Assembly (NCBI RefSeq): GCF_022138605.1
Contig: NZ_JACBFS010000002.1
Coordinates: 372,001 to 436,000 of the forward strand
Reading direction: 5' to 3'
Source: Xanthobacter sp. NM-25
GTDB lineage: Bacteria > Pseudomonadota > Alphaproteobacteria > Rhizobiales > Xanthobacteraceae
Length of the DNA: 64,000 bases
Shown here: in pieces, positions 15,363 through 24,304 of the stretch
Layout of the letters: each line of letters begins with the position of its first letter
Numbering within the stretch: the first letter of the stretch is position 1
Made by a program: the position numbers and the translations under genes
The notes under the pieces: generated by a model
Told to the model about the DNA's origin: nothing
What the model saw: only the letters and a program-made list of their open reading frames with translations
Databases searched by the model: none

Positions 15363-17564
15363 ATGTCGCCGCCCTTCCCGCCGCCGGCCCTGCCCACCGT
15401 CGATGTCCTGCTGCCGCTCGGCCTGGACACCCCCTATTCCTACCTCCGGCCCGAGGGCATGCGCCTCCATCCGGGGGATCTCGTGAACGTGCCCCTCGGC
15501 ACCAAGAGCGTGATGGGCTGCGTGTGGCCACGCGATCCGGCGGCGGAAAGCAAGCCCCTCGACATCAGGAAGCTGAAGGCGGTGAAGACCCGGCTCGATT
15601 TCGCGCCGCTGCCGCCGGATCTCCTGAAGCTCATCGACTGGATGGCCGATTACACCCTGGCGCCGCGCGGCATGGTGCTGCGCATGGCCCTGCGCCACGG
15701 AGAAAGCCCCGGCCCCGGCCGGGAGCGGGTGGGGGTGCGCGCCACCGGCCGCACGCCCGAGCGCATGACCGCCGCCCGCGCCCGTCTGCTCGCCTTCGTC
15801 TCCGACGGCTTCATCCGCGGCAAGAGCGAGGCGGCGCGGGAGGCCGGCGTGTCGCCGTCCGTGGTGGATGGGCTGATCGACGACGGCGCCCTGGAATCCC
15901 TGGTGCTGCCACCGGAACCGGCGGCCTATCCGCCGGACCCGGACCATGCCGCCATGCCCCTCTCCGAGGTGCAGGGCGGGGCGGCCGAGACCCTGAAGGC
16001 GGCGGTGGCGGCCCATGCCTTCAAGGTGTTCCTGCTGGATGGCGTCACCGGCTCGGGCAAGACGGAAGTCTATTTCGAGGCGGTGGCCCAGGCGGTGCGG
16101 GACGGGCGGCAAGCCTTGATCCTGCTGCCGGAAATCGCCCTCACCCAGGCCTTCCTGGATCGTTTCACATCCCGTTTCGGGGTGAAGCCGGCGGAATGGC
16201 ATTCCGGCGTCTCGGCACGCCGGCGGGCGAAAATCCTGAACGGCGTCGCCTCCGGCGAGGTGAAAGTGGTGGCGGGCGCCCGCTCGGCCCTGTTCCTGCC
16301 GTTCCAGAACCTCGGCCTGATGGTGGTGGATGAGGAGCACGACCCCGCCTACAAGCAGGATGACGGGGTGTGCTACCACGCCCGCGACATGGCGGTGGTG
16401 CGGGCGCGCCTGTGCGCCACCCCCATTGTGCTCGCCTCCGCCACCCCCTCCATCGAGACCGAGGTGAACGCCCGGCGCGGCCGCTATAGCCGGCTCGCCC
16501 TGCCGGTGCGGTTCGGCGGCGCCAAGGTGCCCGGCCTCACCCCCATCGACCTGCGGCGGGAAGGCCCGCCGCGCGGGCGCTGGATCGCCCCGCGGCTGGA
16601 ACAAGAGATCAACACCACCCTGGAGGCGGGCGGGCAGGCGCTGTTGTTCCTCAACCGGCGCGGCTATGCCCCGCTGACCCTGTGCAACGCCTGCGGCCAC
16701 CGCATGCGCTGCCCCTCCTGCACCGCCTGGCTGGTGGAGCACCGCTTCCGCCGCCGCCTTACCTGCCACCATTGCGGCTATCAGGCGCCGGTGCCGGAGG
16801 AATGCCCCAAGTGCGGCGCCAAAGACAGCCTGGTGGCGGTGGGCCCCGGCGTGGAACGGTTGCAGGAGGAGGTTCAGGCGCTGTTTCCCACGGCCCGCAC
16901 CCTGGTGCTCTCCTCCGACCTGTTGGGCGGAGTGGAGCGCATGCGCGCCGAGCTCGATGCGGTGGCGAAGGGCGAGGTGGATGTGGTGGTGGGCACCCAA
17001 TTGGTGGCCAAGGGCCACAATTTCCCGGGCCTTGCCCTGGTGGGGGTGGTGGATGCGGACGTCGGCCTCGGCCAGGGCGATCCCCGCGCCGCCGAGCGCA
17101 CCTTCCAACTGGTGCACCAGGTGGCCGGCCGCGCCGGACGCGGCAAGACCGAGGGGCGCGGCTTCATCCAGACCCACATGCCCGAGCATCCGGTGATGAA
17201 GGCGCTGGTCACCGGCGACCGCGAAGCCTTCTACGACAGCGAGATCGCCGCCCGGGAGGGCGCCCAATTGCCGCCGTTCGGCCGCATGGCGGGGCTCATC
17301 ATTTCCGCCAGCGAGGCCCATGTGGCGGAGGGCTTCGCCCGACGCCTCATCGCCTGCGCGCCGATCCGGCCCGATGTGCGCATCCTCGGCCCGGCGGAAG
17401 CGCCGCTGGCGGTGCTGCGCGCCCGCCACCGCTGGCGCCTGCTGGTGCGCTCGCCCCGCGGCACCGACCTTTCCGCCTATCTGCGCGAATGGCGCGCGCT
17501 GGCCCCCAAGCCCACCGGCAACATCAAGGTGGTGATCGACGTGGACCCGCAGAGCTTCCTGTGA
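15363..17564 (+). CDS. priA: Primosomal protein N' (PriA helicase)
   Basis: A 733-residue superfamily 2 DNA helicase that rebuilds replication forks by loading the replicative helicase. The 3'-DNA-binding domain occupies about residues 1-110. Walker A is GVTGSGKTE (from residue 227), the DEAH-type box reads D323-E-E-H326, and LASATPS follows. Eight cysteines in CNACGH, CPSC, CHHCG and CPKCG (residues 441-484) form the two zinc-binding modules inserted in the helicase core. The start at 15363 leaves the conserved beginning VDVLLPLGLDTPYSY near residue 13. pdeM follows on the same strand with a 56-bp gap. Confidence 0.97.
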   Translation: MSPPFPPPALPTVDVLLPLGLDTPYSYLRPEGMRLHPGDLVNVPLGTKSVMGCVWPRDPAAESKPLDIRKLKAVKTRLDFAPLPPDLLKLIDWMADYTLAPRGMVLRMALRHGESPGPGRERVGVRATGRTPERMTAARARLLAFVSDGFIRGKSEAAREAGVSPSVVDGLIDDGALESLVLPPEPAAYPPDPDHAAMPLSEVQGGAAETLKAAVAAHAFKVFLLDGVTGSGKTEVYFEAVAQAVRDGRQALILLPEIALTQAFLDRFTSRFGVKPAEWHSGVSARRRAKILNGVASGEVKVVAGARSALFLPFQNLGLMVVDEEHDPAYKQDDGVCYHARDMAVVRARLCATPIVLASATPSIETEVNARRGRYSRLALPVRFGGAKVPGLTPIDLRREGPPRGRWIAPRLEQEINTTLEAGGQALLFLNRRGYAPLTLCNACGHRMRCPSCTAWLVEHRFRRRLTCHHCGYQAPVPEECPKCGAKDSLVAVGPGVERLQEEVQALFPTARTLVLSSDLLGGVERMRAELDAVAKGEVDVVVGTQLVAKGHNFPGLALVGVVDADVGLGQGDPRAAERTFQLVHQVAGRAGRGKTEGRGFIQTHMPEHPVMKALVTGDREAFYDSEIAAREGAQLPPFGRMAGLIISASEAHVAEGFARRLIACAPIRPDVRILGPAEAPLAVLRARHRWRLLVRSPRGTDLSAYLREWRALAPKPTGNIKVVIDVDPQSFL

Positions 17565-17620
17565 GGGCCATCCCCACCCCCCCGCCCCGCCCCGCCGCAC
17601 TGTCCCTGCACCGCTCGCCC

Positions 17621-18328
17621 ATGCACAATCCGCCCATGCTCGCCGCTGCCGAATCGCCTGTCACCACCATCGCTCTCGCCGGCGCGGAGCTGGTGCTCGA
17701 CCCTTTGGGGGCGGCGCTGTGGGTGGAGGAGCGGCTGCTGGTGGTGGCCGACATGCATCTGGAGAAGGCCTCGGCCTTCGCCCGGCGCGGCCAGATGCTG
17801 CCGCCGTTCGACACCGCCGAAACCCTCGCCCGCCTCGCCCGGCTGGTGGAGCAGCACCGGCCCCGCGCGGTGGTGGCCCTGGGCGACAGCCTGCACGACC
17901 GCTGGGCGGATGAACGGCTGGCGCCCGCGGCCCGCGACACCCTCCGCCAGCTCGCCCGCGGCTGCGATCTGATCTGGATTGCCGGCAATCATGATCCCGC
18001 CCCCCATGGTCTGGGCGGCCTGTGCGTGGACACCCTCGCGCTCGGCCCGCTGCAGCTGCGGCACGAGCCCAGCCCCGGGCCGGCCGTGGGGGAAGTCTGC
18101 GGGCACCTGCACCCCGCCGCCCGCGTCGGCGTGCGGGGCGGCAGCGTGCGGCGGCGCTGTTTCGTCACCAATGGCGCGCGCCTGATCCTGCCCGCCTTTG
18201 GCGCCTTCACCGGCGGCCTCGACGTGCGGATGCCGGCCATTGCCGACCTGTTCGCAGCGGACGATTTCGAGGTGCATCTGCTGGGCGAGGGCCGCACCTT
18301 CCGCATGCCCGCCTCCCGGCTGCGATAG
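17621..18328 (+). CDS. pdeM: Ligase-associated DNA damage response endonuclease PdeM
   Basis: A 235-residue calcineurin-like metallophosphoesterase of the PdeM family. All metal-binding motifs are present: ADMHLEKASAFARRG, GDSLHDRW, GNHDP and CGHLHPAARV. PdeM genes are usually grouped with an ATP-dependent DNA ligase, an Lhr-type helicase and an exonuclease in a DNA repair set. None of those partners is in this window, so here it follows priA alone. The start is ATG 17621 or 17636; both keep the domain whole. It converges on the smr gene with an 81-bp gap. Confidence 0.88.
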   Translation: MHNPPMLAAAESPVTTIALAGAELVLDPLGAALWVEERLLVVADMHLEKASAFARRGQMLPPFDTAETLARLARLVEQHRPRAVVALGDSLHDRWADERLAPAARDTLRQLARGCDLIWIAGNHDPAPHGLGGLCVDTLALGPLQLRHEPSPGPAVGEVCGHLHPAARVGVRGGSVRRRCFVTNGARLILPAFGAFTGGLDVRMPAIADLFAADDFEVHLLGEGRTFRMPASRLR

Positions 18329-18409
18329 CCCCCTGGCGCGCGCCGGCGACGCACCGCAGCGCCATCGCGGTCCATCGGCCTTGAAGGCGCGTCCCGGCGT
18401 GACCGGCCC

Positions 18410-18985
18410 CTAAAGGGCCCCGCGCCGGCGGCGGATGCGCACGTAGAGGGCGCCCTCCCCGCCATGCCGGCGGCTGGCGGCCTCGAAGCCCAGCACCACC
18501 GCGCGCAGATCCGGCTCCGCCAGCCACAGCGGCACCGCCCGGCGCAGCACGCCGCGCCCTTCACCGAACGGCGCGGCGCCCAGCCGCTCCGGATCGCCCT
18601 TGCCGGTGATCACCAGCACCACCGCATGGCCGAGCGCCTGCGCATCTTTCAGGAACAGGCGCAGGCGGTGGTGGGCGGCAGCCTGGGTCAGGCCGTGCAG
18701 ATCGAGGCGGGCATCCACCTCCGCCCCCCGCCCGAGGCGTCGCCGGGCCTTGGGATCCAGCGGCGCCAGCGGTAACGCGGCTTTTGGTGGCGCCGCCGGA
18801 CGCAGCGGCGCGGCCTGGGCCTCCCGTGGCGCCGGCGGTTCCGCGAGCGACGGCAACGGCCCCTCGGCCGGCGGGCCCGGCTCCGCGGCGGGGGCCGGGC
18901 GCAGCGGTGTCACGGCCTGCACCACATGCGCCCACAGCGCCCGCTCCTCGGCGCTCAGAATGCGGCGGCGGGGACGCCGGCTCAT
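18410..18985 (-). CDS. Smr/MutS2-type domain protein
   Basis: A 191-residue protein with a Pro/Ala-rich N-terminal half and a C-terminal Smr domain (about residues 95-190). The domain signature is DLHGLTQAAAHHRLRLFL, VITGKG and HGGEGALYVRIRRR. Smr domains nick or bind branched DNA or, in several characterised cases, cleave RNA on stalled ribosomes, so both roles remain possible. The ATG at 18985 overlaps the mltA stop by 4 bp (ATGA), so translation is probably coupled. The order timA-mltA-smr is common in Rhizobiales. Confidence 0.88.
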   Translation of the reverse strand: MSRRPRRRILSAEERALWAHVVQAVTPLRPAPAAEPGPPAEGPLPSLAEPPAPREAQAAPLRPAAPPKAALPLAPLDPKARRRLGRGAEVDARLDLHGLTQAAAHHRLRLFLKDAQALGHAVVLVITGKGDPERLGAAPFGEGRGVLRRAVPLWLAEPDLRAVVLGFEAASRRHGGEGALYVRIRRRRGAL

Positions 18986-20340
18986 GGTGCTTTCGGCTCC
19001 TGCCTGTCATCGGTCGCAAAGCGCGGTGCCAGCATGATGAAGCGGCCGGGATGGCGCAGCCGGCCGGCCACCGCCCCCGCCTCCGGGCCGGCCCCCAGAT
19101 AGAGGTCCGCCCGGGCCGGGCCGACGATGGCCGATCCCGTATCCTGCGCGATCATCAGCCGCCGGAACGGCTCCAGCACGCCGGGGCCGGTCAGCGGCAG
19201 GTCGGCGGCCACGAACACCGGCGTGCCATAGACATGCAGCCTGCGGTCCACCGCGAGCGAGCGCCCGGCGGTCAGTGGCAGGCCCTGCGCGCCCAGGGGA
19301 CCTTCGGCGCCGGACAGGGGCACGGCCTTGAAGAAGACGAAGGCGCGGTTTTCCCGACGCAGCAGCCGGCCCGCCTCGGGATCCTGCTCCATGAAGGCGC
19401 GGATGCGATCCATGGACATCTCGTCTTTGGGCACCAGCCCGCGGGCGATCAGCAGCCGGCCGACCGGGGTATAGGGAAAGCCATTGTAGCCATCGTAATT
19501 GAGCCGCAGCACCGTCCCATCCGGCAGCCGCACCCGGGCGGAGCCCTGGATCTGCATGAAGAACAGGTCGATGGGATCCCGTAGATAGACGATCTCCAGG
19601 CCGCGCCCGGCGAGAGCGCCATCCTCGATCTCGGCACGATCGTAATAGGGCACCCGGCGCGCCCCATCCTGCCGCCATGCCGCGCCGCCGTTGGCGGTGG
19701 GCCCGGCGGCCATCACCAGGTCGTCGGGCCGGGCGTAGACCGGCACGTCGAAGCCAGCGCCGGGGCGCAGCGCGCCTTCCACCTCGGGTTCGTAATAGCC
19801 CGTGAAGAAGCCCCCCTGGCGGCCGTCCGGACGCACCTCATAGGGCTGGAAATTGGCCTCGAAGAACAGCCGCGCCACACGCCCGGTGGGCGCCGCCACG
19901 CCCAGCGCCGCAGCCGCCGCACAGGCGTGGCGCAGGCCTGCGCGCAGACCAGGGGACGCATTCGACCCGGCGCCGGGACGCAGGGCCGCGCAGCTGTCGC
20001 GGAAGGTCAGGAAGGCCGCAGCCAGGTCGTCGTCCGCCCAGCCCGGCACCGTGGCGAAATCCAGCGGCGCGAGATCGGCACCGGGAAGGACCGGCGGCGG
20101 CAGCAGAGTGAGCGGGGGCAGCAGGGTGAGCGGGGGCACGGCAGCTCCAGGCGGCTCCAGCCGGGACGCGGCCGCCCCGGCGTGCGGCATCGCGCCGTTC
20201 AATCCCAGCGCCAGCAGAAGCGTGGCGCCGGCCATGCGCCACCGCCCGCCCGCCCGCCAGCAGCTCAAACGGCGAGGGGACGCCCCATTCTCGGAGCATG
20301 GGCCCCCGCGGAACAGGCCCTGCGACAGGTCGCGCACCAC
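18982..20340 (-). CDS. mltA: Membrane-bound lytic transglycosylase A (MltA)
   Basis: A murein lytic transglycosylase that cuts glycan strands to 1,6-anhydromuropeptides. The family core shows GYYEPEVEG, FFMQIQGSARVRLPDG, FPYTPVGRLL and a C-terminal 3D domain with the catalytic aspartate in AQDTGSAIVGPARADLYLG. A hydrophobic signal segment (ATLLLALGLNG) follows basic residues. The GTG at 20340 has a GAGGGGG site and would make 452 residues with a long basic N-region; an ATG at 20235 is the alternative but would leave the signal peptide without positive charge. A short Pro/Leu repeat lies near residues 70-80. timA ends 24 bp upstream. Confidence 0.93.
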   Translation of the reverse strand: MVRDLSQGLFRGGPCSENGASPRRLSCWRAGGRWRMAGATLLLALGLNGAMPHAGAAASRLEPPGAAVPPLTLLPPLTLLPPPVLPGADLAPLDFATVPGWADDDLAAAFLTFRDSCAALRPGAGSNASPGLRAGLRHACAAAAALGVAAPTGRVARLFFEANFQPYEVRPDGRQGGFFTGYYEPEVEGALRPGAGFDVPVYARPDDLVMAAGPTANGGAAWRQDGARRVPYYDRAEIEDGALAGRGLEIVYLRDPIDLFFMQIQGSARVRLPDGTVLRLNYDGYNGFPYTPVGRLLIARGLVPKDEMSMDRIRAFMEQDPEAGRLLRRENRAFVFFKAVPLSGAEGPLGAQGLPLTAGRSLAVDRRLHVYGTPVFVAADLPLTGPGVLEPFRRLMIAQDTGSAIVGPARADLYLGAGPEAGAVAGRLRHPGRFIMLAPRFATDDRQEPKAP

Positions 20341-20364
20341 CGGCGCCCCCTCACACGGATGCCC

Positions 20365-21087
20365 TTAGGCCGATGTGCCGGTCTGCACCAGCTTCCAGTT
20401 GGGATCGCGGGAGCCGAGATCGCGGGCGAAGGTCCACACATCGGTCACGTCGGCCACCGTATCGGGGCTGCCATCCACCACGCTGCCGTCGCGCCCGCGC
20501 GTCACGCTCACCAGCTGCGACACGAAATGCACGGTCAGCCGGGCGGTCCGCCCCTCCATCACCGCGTTCTCCAGCTCGGCCTTGGAGATGGCCACGAAAC
20601 GGCTCTCCATGCTCTCGCCCCGGCTCTCACGATCGGCGATGGCGGCGACAAAGCTGTCGTAGACCTCCTTGGAGAGGAGATCCTTCAAGGTCCGCCGGTC
20701 CCCATTGGCGAAGGCGGTGACGATCATCTCATAGGCGGCCTTGCTGCCGGACAGGAAATGCTTGGCGTCGAAATCCGGCTCCTGGCGGGCGATCTCGTCC
20801 AGGGTGGCGGCCATGGCGCTGCCTTCCGGCGCGACACCCTCCCAGCGGTACTTGGGCGCCTCTTCCTCCTCCGCTTCGGCGGCCGGCGGAGCGCCCGGGG
20901 TGGTGGTGTTGCGCTCGGGCAAGCTCACGACATTGTCACCGGTGGGCTGCGGCGGCCGGGCGGTGTCGCGGGAATAGGGATCATACGGCGGGCGTTCGCG
21001 GCCGGTGCGCTGGCCCAGCACGCTGCGCAGCCGCACGAAGATGAATACGGCCAGGGCCAGGAAGATGATCGTATAGATATCGAGCAC
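20365..21087 (-). CDS. timA: Tim44-like domain protein (TimA)
   Basis: A 240-residue inner-membrane protein. One N-terminal helix (DIYTIIFLALAVFIFVRLRSVLG) is followed by a basic/proline segment (GRERPPYDPYSRD) and a C-terminal Tim44/MBA1-like domain (about residues 95-235; KHFLSGSKAAYEMIVTAFANGD, then RFVAISKAELENAVMEG). Alphaproteobacterial homologues resemble mitochondrial Tim44, but their bacterial role is not settled; an envelope protein-targeting role is usually proposed. I place the start at the GTG at 21087, directly before the helix, because the upstream open frame is Arg-rich and not family-like. First gene of timA-mltA-smr. Confidence 0.87.
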   Translation of the reverse strand: MLDIYTIIFLALAVFIFVRLRSVLGQRTGRERPPYDPYSRDTARPPQPTGDNVVSLPERNTTTPGAPPAAEAEEEEAPKYRWEGVAPEGSAMAATLDEIARQEPDFDAKHFLSGSKAAYEMIVTAFANGDRRTLKDLLSKEVYDSFVAAIADRESRGESMESRFVAISKAELENAVMEGRTARLTVHFVSQLVSVTRGRDGSVVDGSPDTVADVTDVWTFARDLGSRDPNWKLVQTGTSA

Positions 21088-21431
21088 TGCGTTTCGCCAT
21101 GCCTTGCGGCGCCGCGATCCATGCCGCCGCGCCTGTTGCCTCGGGAAAGGCGCGCCCGCCGGAATGTCGCCGCATCCGGACCGCGCCTCATCTGCCATAT
21201 GTACGTCGAACGGGGCCTGTCGCCAGCCCTCACCACCGCCTGCCGCACATTTTCTGATCCAGCTTACGGCAGGTCACGATCCCGCGCCACCTGCCCGTCA
21301 TGCATCGGCGCAGTTGTGCTCCGCGCCCGCCGCACTGCGGCCGCGCCGCGCCGGCCGGGCCGTGGGTGTCCTTTCTTCCTTTCTCAACTTTCCACCCCTA
21401 GATTGCCCCGGCCCACCTGACCGGACGAACC
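21088..21431. other. 344-bp divergent gap timA/glk
   Basis: This gap should hold the promoters of timA (reverse) and glk (forward). A pyrimidine-rich tract (about 21367-21402) precedes glk. I found no convincing -35/-10 pair, operator, repeat or small gene. Confidence 0.45.
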
Positions 21432-22370
21432 ATGGCTCCCACCGTCTTGCTTGCGGACATCGGCGGCACCGTCACGCGCATCGCGCGGGCCGGCGCCGAT
21501 GGCGCGCCTTTCGACATTCGCCTGGAGGCGAATGATTCCTACGGTTCCATCGAAGAGTTGCTGAGCGCCTATCTGTCGACCACCGGCGGCGAGGCGCCCC
21601 GGGCCGCGGTGCTGGCGGTGGCGGGGCCTGTGGATGGCGACGAAGTGCGCCTCACCAACCGGGAGTGGTGCTTCACCCGGCCCGGCCTCGCCGCCGCCTT
21701 CGGCTTCGAGCGGCTGGAGGTGCTGAACGATTTCGTCGCCTTCGCCCACGCCATCCCCGCTCTCGGCCGCGATGACCTGCAGAGCGTCGGCGTCGGTCGC
21801 GCCATGAAGGGGCGGGCCATTCTCGTCTGCGGCCCGGGCACCGGCTTCGGCACCGCCCTGCTGCAACCCCAGGGCGACGGCTATGAAGTGCTGCCCAGCG
21901 AGGCCGGTCACATGCGGTTCGGCGCCGTCACCACCGACGAGGCACGGGTGATCGCCCACATGGTGCGCGATCTCGGCCCGGTGGTGGTGGAACATGTGCT
22001 GTCCGGCGGCGGCCTGGTGCGGCTGCACCGGATCCTGTCCGGAGAGCAGCTCTCCTCCCACGCCATCATCAAGGCCGCCACCCAGGGCCAGCTCTGCGAG
22101 AAGGAGAGCTGCGCCATCTTCCTGCGGGTGCTGGGGCGGATCATGGGAGACCTCGCGCTCACCTTCCAGGCGTTCGGCGGCGTCTATGTGGGCGGCGGGG
22201 TGGGGCGCGCCATGGCCCCCCTGTTCGCCGACAGCCCATTCCGCACCGCCTTCGAGGAGCACCCCCCGTTCGCCGACCGGCTGGCACAGATTCCCGTGCA
22301 GGTGGTGACCCATGCCGCCCCGGGCCTGATCGGCGCCGGGCGCGTCGGCCGCCGGCTGCTGCTGGCCTAG
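21432..22370 (+). CDS. glk: Glucokinase
   Basis: A 312-residue ATP-dependent glucokinase of the bacterial Glk family, phosphorylating glucose to glucose-6-phosphate. Motifs are LLADIGGTVTRIA (phosphate-1), LNDFVAFAHAIP (sugar-binding), GPGTGFGTALL (phosphate-2), SEAGHMRFG and the adenosine segment GGVYVGGGVGRAM. Length is typical (about 315-320). Start ATG is fixed by the conserved N-terminus. It stands alone, converging on lysR. No sugar transporter or Entner-Doudoroff gene is adjacent. Confidence 0.95.
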   Translation: MAPTVLLADIGGTVTRIARAGADGAPFDIRLEANDSYGSIEELLSAYLSTTGGEAPRAAVLAVAGPVDGDEVRLTNREWCFTRPGLAAAFGFERLEVLNDFVAFAHAIPALGRDDLQSVGVGRAMKGRAILVCGPGTGFGTALLQPQGDGYEVLPSEAGHMRFGAVTTDEARVIAHMVRDLGPVVVEHVLSGGGLVRLHRILSGEQLSSHAIIKAATQGQLCEKESCAIFLRVLGRIMGDLALTFQAFGGVYVGGGVGRAMAPLFADSPFRTAFEEHPPFADRLAQIPVQVVTHAAPGLIGAGRVGRRLLLA

Positions 22371-22397
22371 TCTCCGCCGGCCCGGCTCACCCCCCGC

Positions 22398-23258
22398 TCA
22401 GGCCGCATGGCGGGCGCCGGCCTCCTCATCGCAGAAGGCGATGATGGCGGCGGCCAAAGCGTCCACCGCCGCGGCCGGGCGCTCCGCCAGGCACAGGGCC
22501 AATTCGGTGGGCTGGATCGCCGGCAGGCCGTCGGCCGCCGCCAAGATCCGCTGGCCGGGCGCACAGGCGCGGCGCTCCAGCAGGGCCACCCCGAGCCCCC
22601 CCGCCAGCGCCGCCTCGATGCCCACCAGGTTCGGGCTTTCATAGGCGATGCGCCAGTCGCGGCCGGCGCGCTCCAGCGCATGCACCGCCCGGTCGCGATA
22701 GAGGCAGCCCTGCGGGAACGCCACCAGCGGCACCGGCGCGTCCGGCGCCGGCTCGAACGGCCCGGCGACCCACACCAGCCGCTCCGGCCACACCGCCCGC
22801 GCCGGCAGGCCGCCCGGAGCGCGCTTCATCAGCGCCAGATCCAGGTCGCCGCGCGCGAGGTCCGCCGCCAGGGCACTGCTGAGGGCGCAGCGCACGGACA
22901 GGCGCACATGGGGATGGCTGCGGGCGAAATCGGCGATCAATCCGGTAAGGGCGGCCACCGCGAAATCCTCCGGCATGCCCAGCCGCACCACCTCCACACT
23001 GCCCTCGGCCAGCGCCGCCCGAGCCTCGGCGCTGAGGGCGAGAATCCGGCGGGCGTAGGACAGCAGGCGTTCCCCCTCGCCGGTGAGGCTCACCGTCCGC
23101 GCGCCGCGCACCAGCAGTTCGTGGCCCGCCTGCTCTTCCAGGCGCCGCACCTGCTGGCTCACCGTCGATTGAGTGCGGTGCACCCGCTCGCCGGCACGGG
23201 TGAAGCCCCCGGCATCCACCACGCTGACGAACGCCTTGAGGAGGTCGAGATCGAACAT
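22398..23258 (-). CDS. LysR family transcriptional regulator
   Basis: A 286-residue LysR-type regulator. The winged HTH is at residues 1-60 (LLKAFVSVVDAGGFTRAGERVHRTQSTVSQQVRRLEEQ), and a type-2 periplasmic-binding-like effector domain covers about 90-280. The DNA-binding part resembles ArgP/NodD-type LysR proteins. I prefer ATG 23258 over GTG 23267. It diverges from an eamA gene across about 120 bp, the standard arrangement for a LysR regulator and its target, so it probably controls that exporter in response to a small molecule, identity unknown. Confidence 0.92.
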   Translation of the reverse strand: MFDLDLLKAFVSVVDAGGFTRAGERVHRTQSTVSQQVRRLEEQAGHELLVRGARTVSLTGEGERLLSYARRILALSAEARAALAEGSVEVVRLGMPEDFAVAALTGLIADFARSHPHVRLSVRCALSSALAADLARGDLDLALMKRAPGGLPARAVWPERLVWVAGPFEPAPDAPVPLVAFPQGCLYRDRAVHALERAGRDWRIAYESPNLVGIEAALAGGLGVALLERRACAPGQRILAAADGLPAIQPTELALCLAERPAAAVDALAAAIIAFCDEEAGARHAA

Positions 23259-23315
23259 CGGCGCCACATATTCATATTTCCACTACCGAACATCAAAACA
23301 TCGAATTTCTAAATG

Positions 23316-23338
23316 CACCAGCCCTGTGCATGCTGGTG
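23316..23338. promoter_or_regulatory. Inverted repeat, candidate LysR operator
   Basis: A perfect 7-bp inverted repeat CACCAGC-N9-GCTGGTG lies in the intergenic gap between the divergent lysR and eamA genes. LysR sites are often interrupted dyads of about this span. Assignment is by position and symmetry only; an alternative eamA start at 23330 would overlap it. Confidence 0.4.
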
Positions 23339-23380
23339 ATGGCCCACTGTCGTCGCACGGTGGCGCTTCTAGGATGCCTG

Positions 23381-24304
23381 ATGACCACACCCCTGACCTC
23401 CACCGCGCGCGCGCCCTCCGGCTTCGATGGCAGCCTGGTGCCCATCATCCTGTTCTGCCTGATCTGGAGCTCCGCCTTTGCCGCCGCCAAGACGGCGGTG
23501 GTCGACTGCCCGCCGCTGCTGCTGCTGTGCGCCCGCTTCCTGCTGGCGGGGGGCGTGCTGCTGGCGGCCTGTGCGCTCATGGGCCAGTTCTCGCGCATCA
23601 GCTGGCGGACCCTCGCCATGTTCGCGATCATCGGCACTCTGAACAACGCGGCCTATCTGGGCTTCAGCTTCATGGGCATGACCACGGTCTCCGCCGGCTT
23701 CACCGCCGTCGTTGTCAGCGCCACCCCGCTGCTCACCGCCCTGGCCGCCGCGCCCCTGCTGGGGGAGCGCCTGACGCCGCGCAAGCTGGTGGGGCTGTTG
23801 CTGGGATTCGTCGGGGTGGCGTTCGTGCTGCGGTCGCGACTGGGCCAGGGCCATGAAGACCCCCTTGGCACGGTGTTCGTGCTGGCGGCCCTGGTCTCCC
23901 TCACCGCCGGGACCCTCGCCTACAAGCGCATGCGCCTGCCCGCCGGCACGCTGGTGATGGGCAGCGGCATCCAGGCCCTCGCCGGCGGGGCGGTGCTGGC
24001 GCCCATCGCGTTCCTCATGGAAGACCCGGGGCAGGTGCACGTCACCCCCTCGCTGATCACCGCCTTCCTCTATCTCACCCTCGCCGGATCGGTGGGGGCC
24101 TTCAGCCTGTGGCTGCTGATCCTCAACCGCTCCAGCGCCACCAAGGCCAGCGCCCTGCACTTTCTGATGCCGCCCCTGGGCCTCATGTTCGGCTGGCTGC
24201 TGCTGGGCGAGACCGTGCCGCCCCTGGACATTCTCGGCATCGTGCCCATCGCCCTCGGCATCCGGCTGGTGACCACCCAGCGGGCATCGGTTCAGAAGCG
24301 ATAG
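23381..24304 (+). CDS. EamA/DMT family transporter, LysR-linked
   Basis: A 307-residue, ten-helix EamA permease with two EamA repeats (LIWSSAFAAAKTAVVDCPPLLLLCARFLLAGG; HFLMPPLGLMFGWLLLGETVPPLDILG). The ATG at 23381 (MTTPLTST) is chosen because it leaves a short cytoplasmic N-terminus; an ATG at 23330 would add 17 residues. A divergent lysR gene lies next to it, suggesting an inducible exporter of an amino acid or similar metabolite. Its stop overlaps the convergent downstream gene by 13 bp. Confidence 0.9.
   Translation: MTTPLTSTARAPSGFDGSLVPIILFCLIWSSAFAAAKTAVVDCPPLLLLCARFLLAGGVLLAACALMGQFSRISWRTLAMFAIIGTLNNAAYLGFSFMGMTTVSAGFTAVVVSATPLLTALAAAPLLGERLTPRKLVGLLLGFVGVAFVLRSRLGQGHEDPLGTVFVLAALVSLTAGTLAYKRMRLPAGTLVMGSGIQALAGGAVLAPIAFLMEDPGQVHVTPSLITAFLYLTLAGSVGAFSLWLLILNRSSATKASALHFLMPPLGLMFGWLLLGETVPPLDILGIVPIALGIRLVTTQRASVQKR

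Noticed and set aside
15183..17600. An 805-codon reverse frame opposite priA.
   Set aside because: PriA helicase motifs and zinc cysteines settle the coding strand.
18395..18430. GGCCC-CTAAA-GGGCC hairpin near the smr stop.
   Set aside because: Five-bp stem, common by chance in this base composition.
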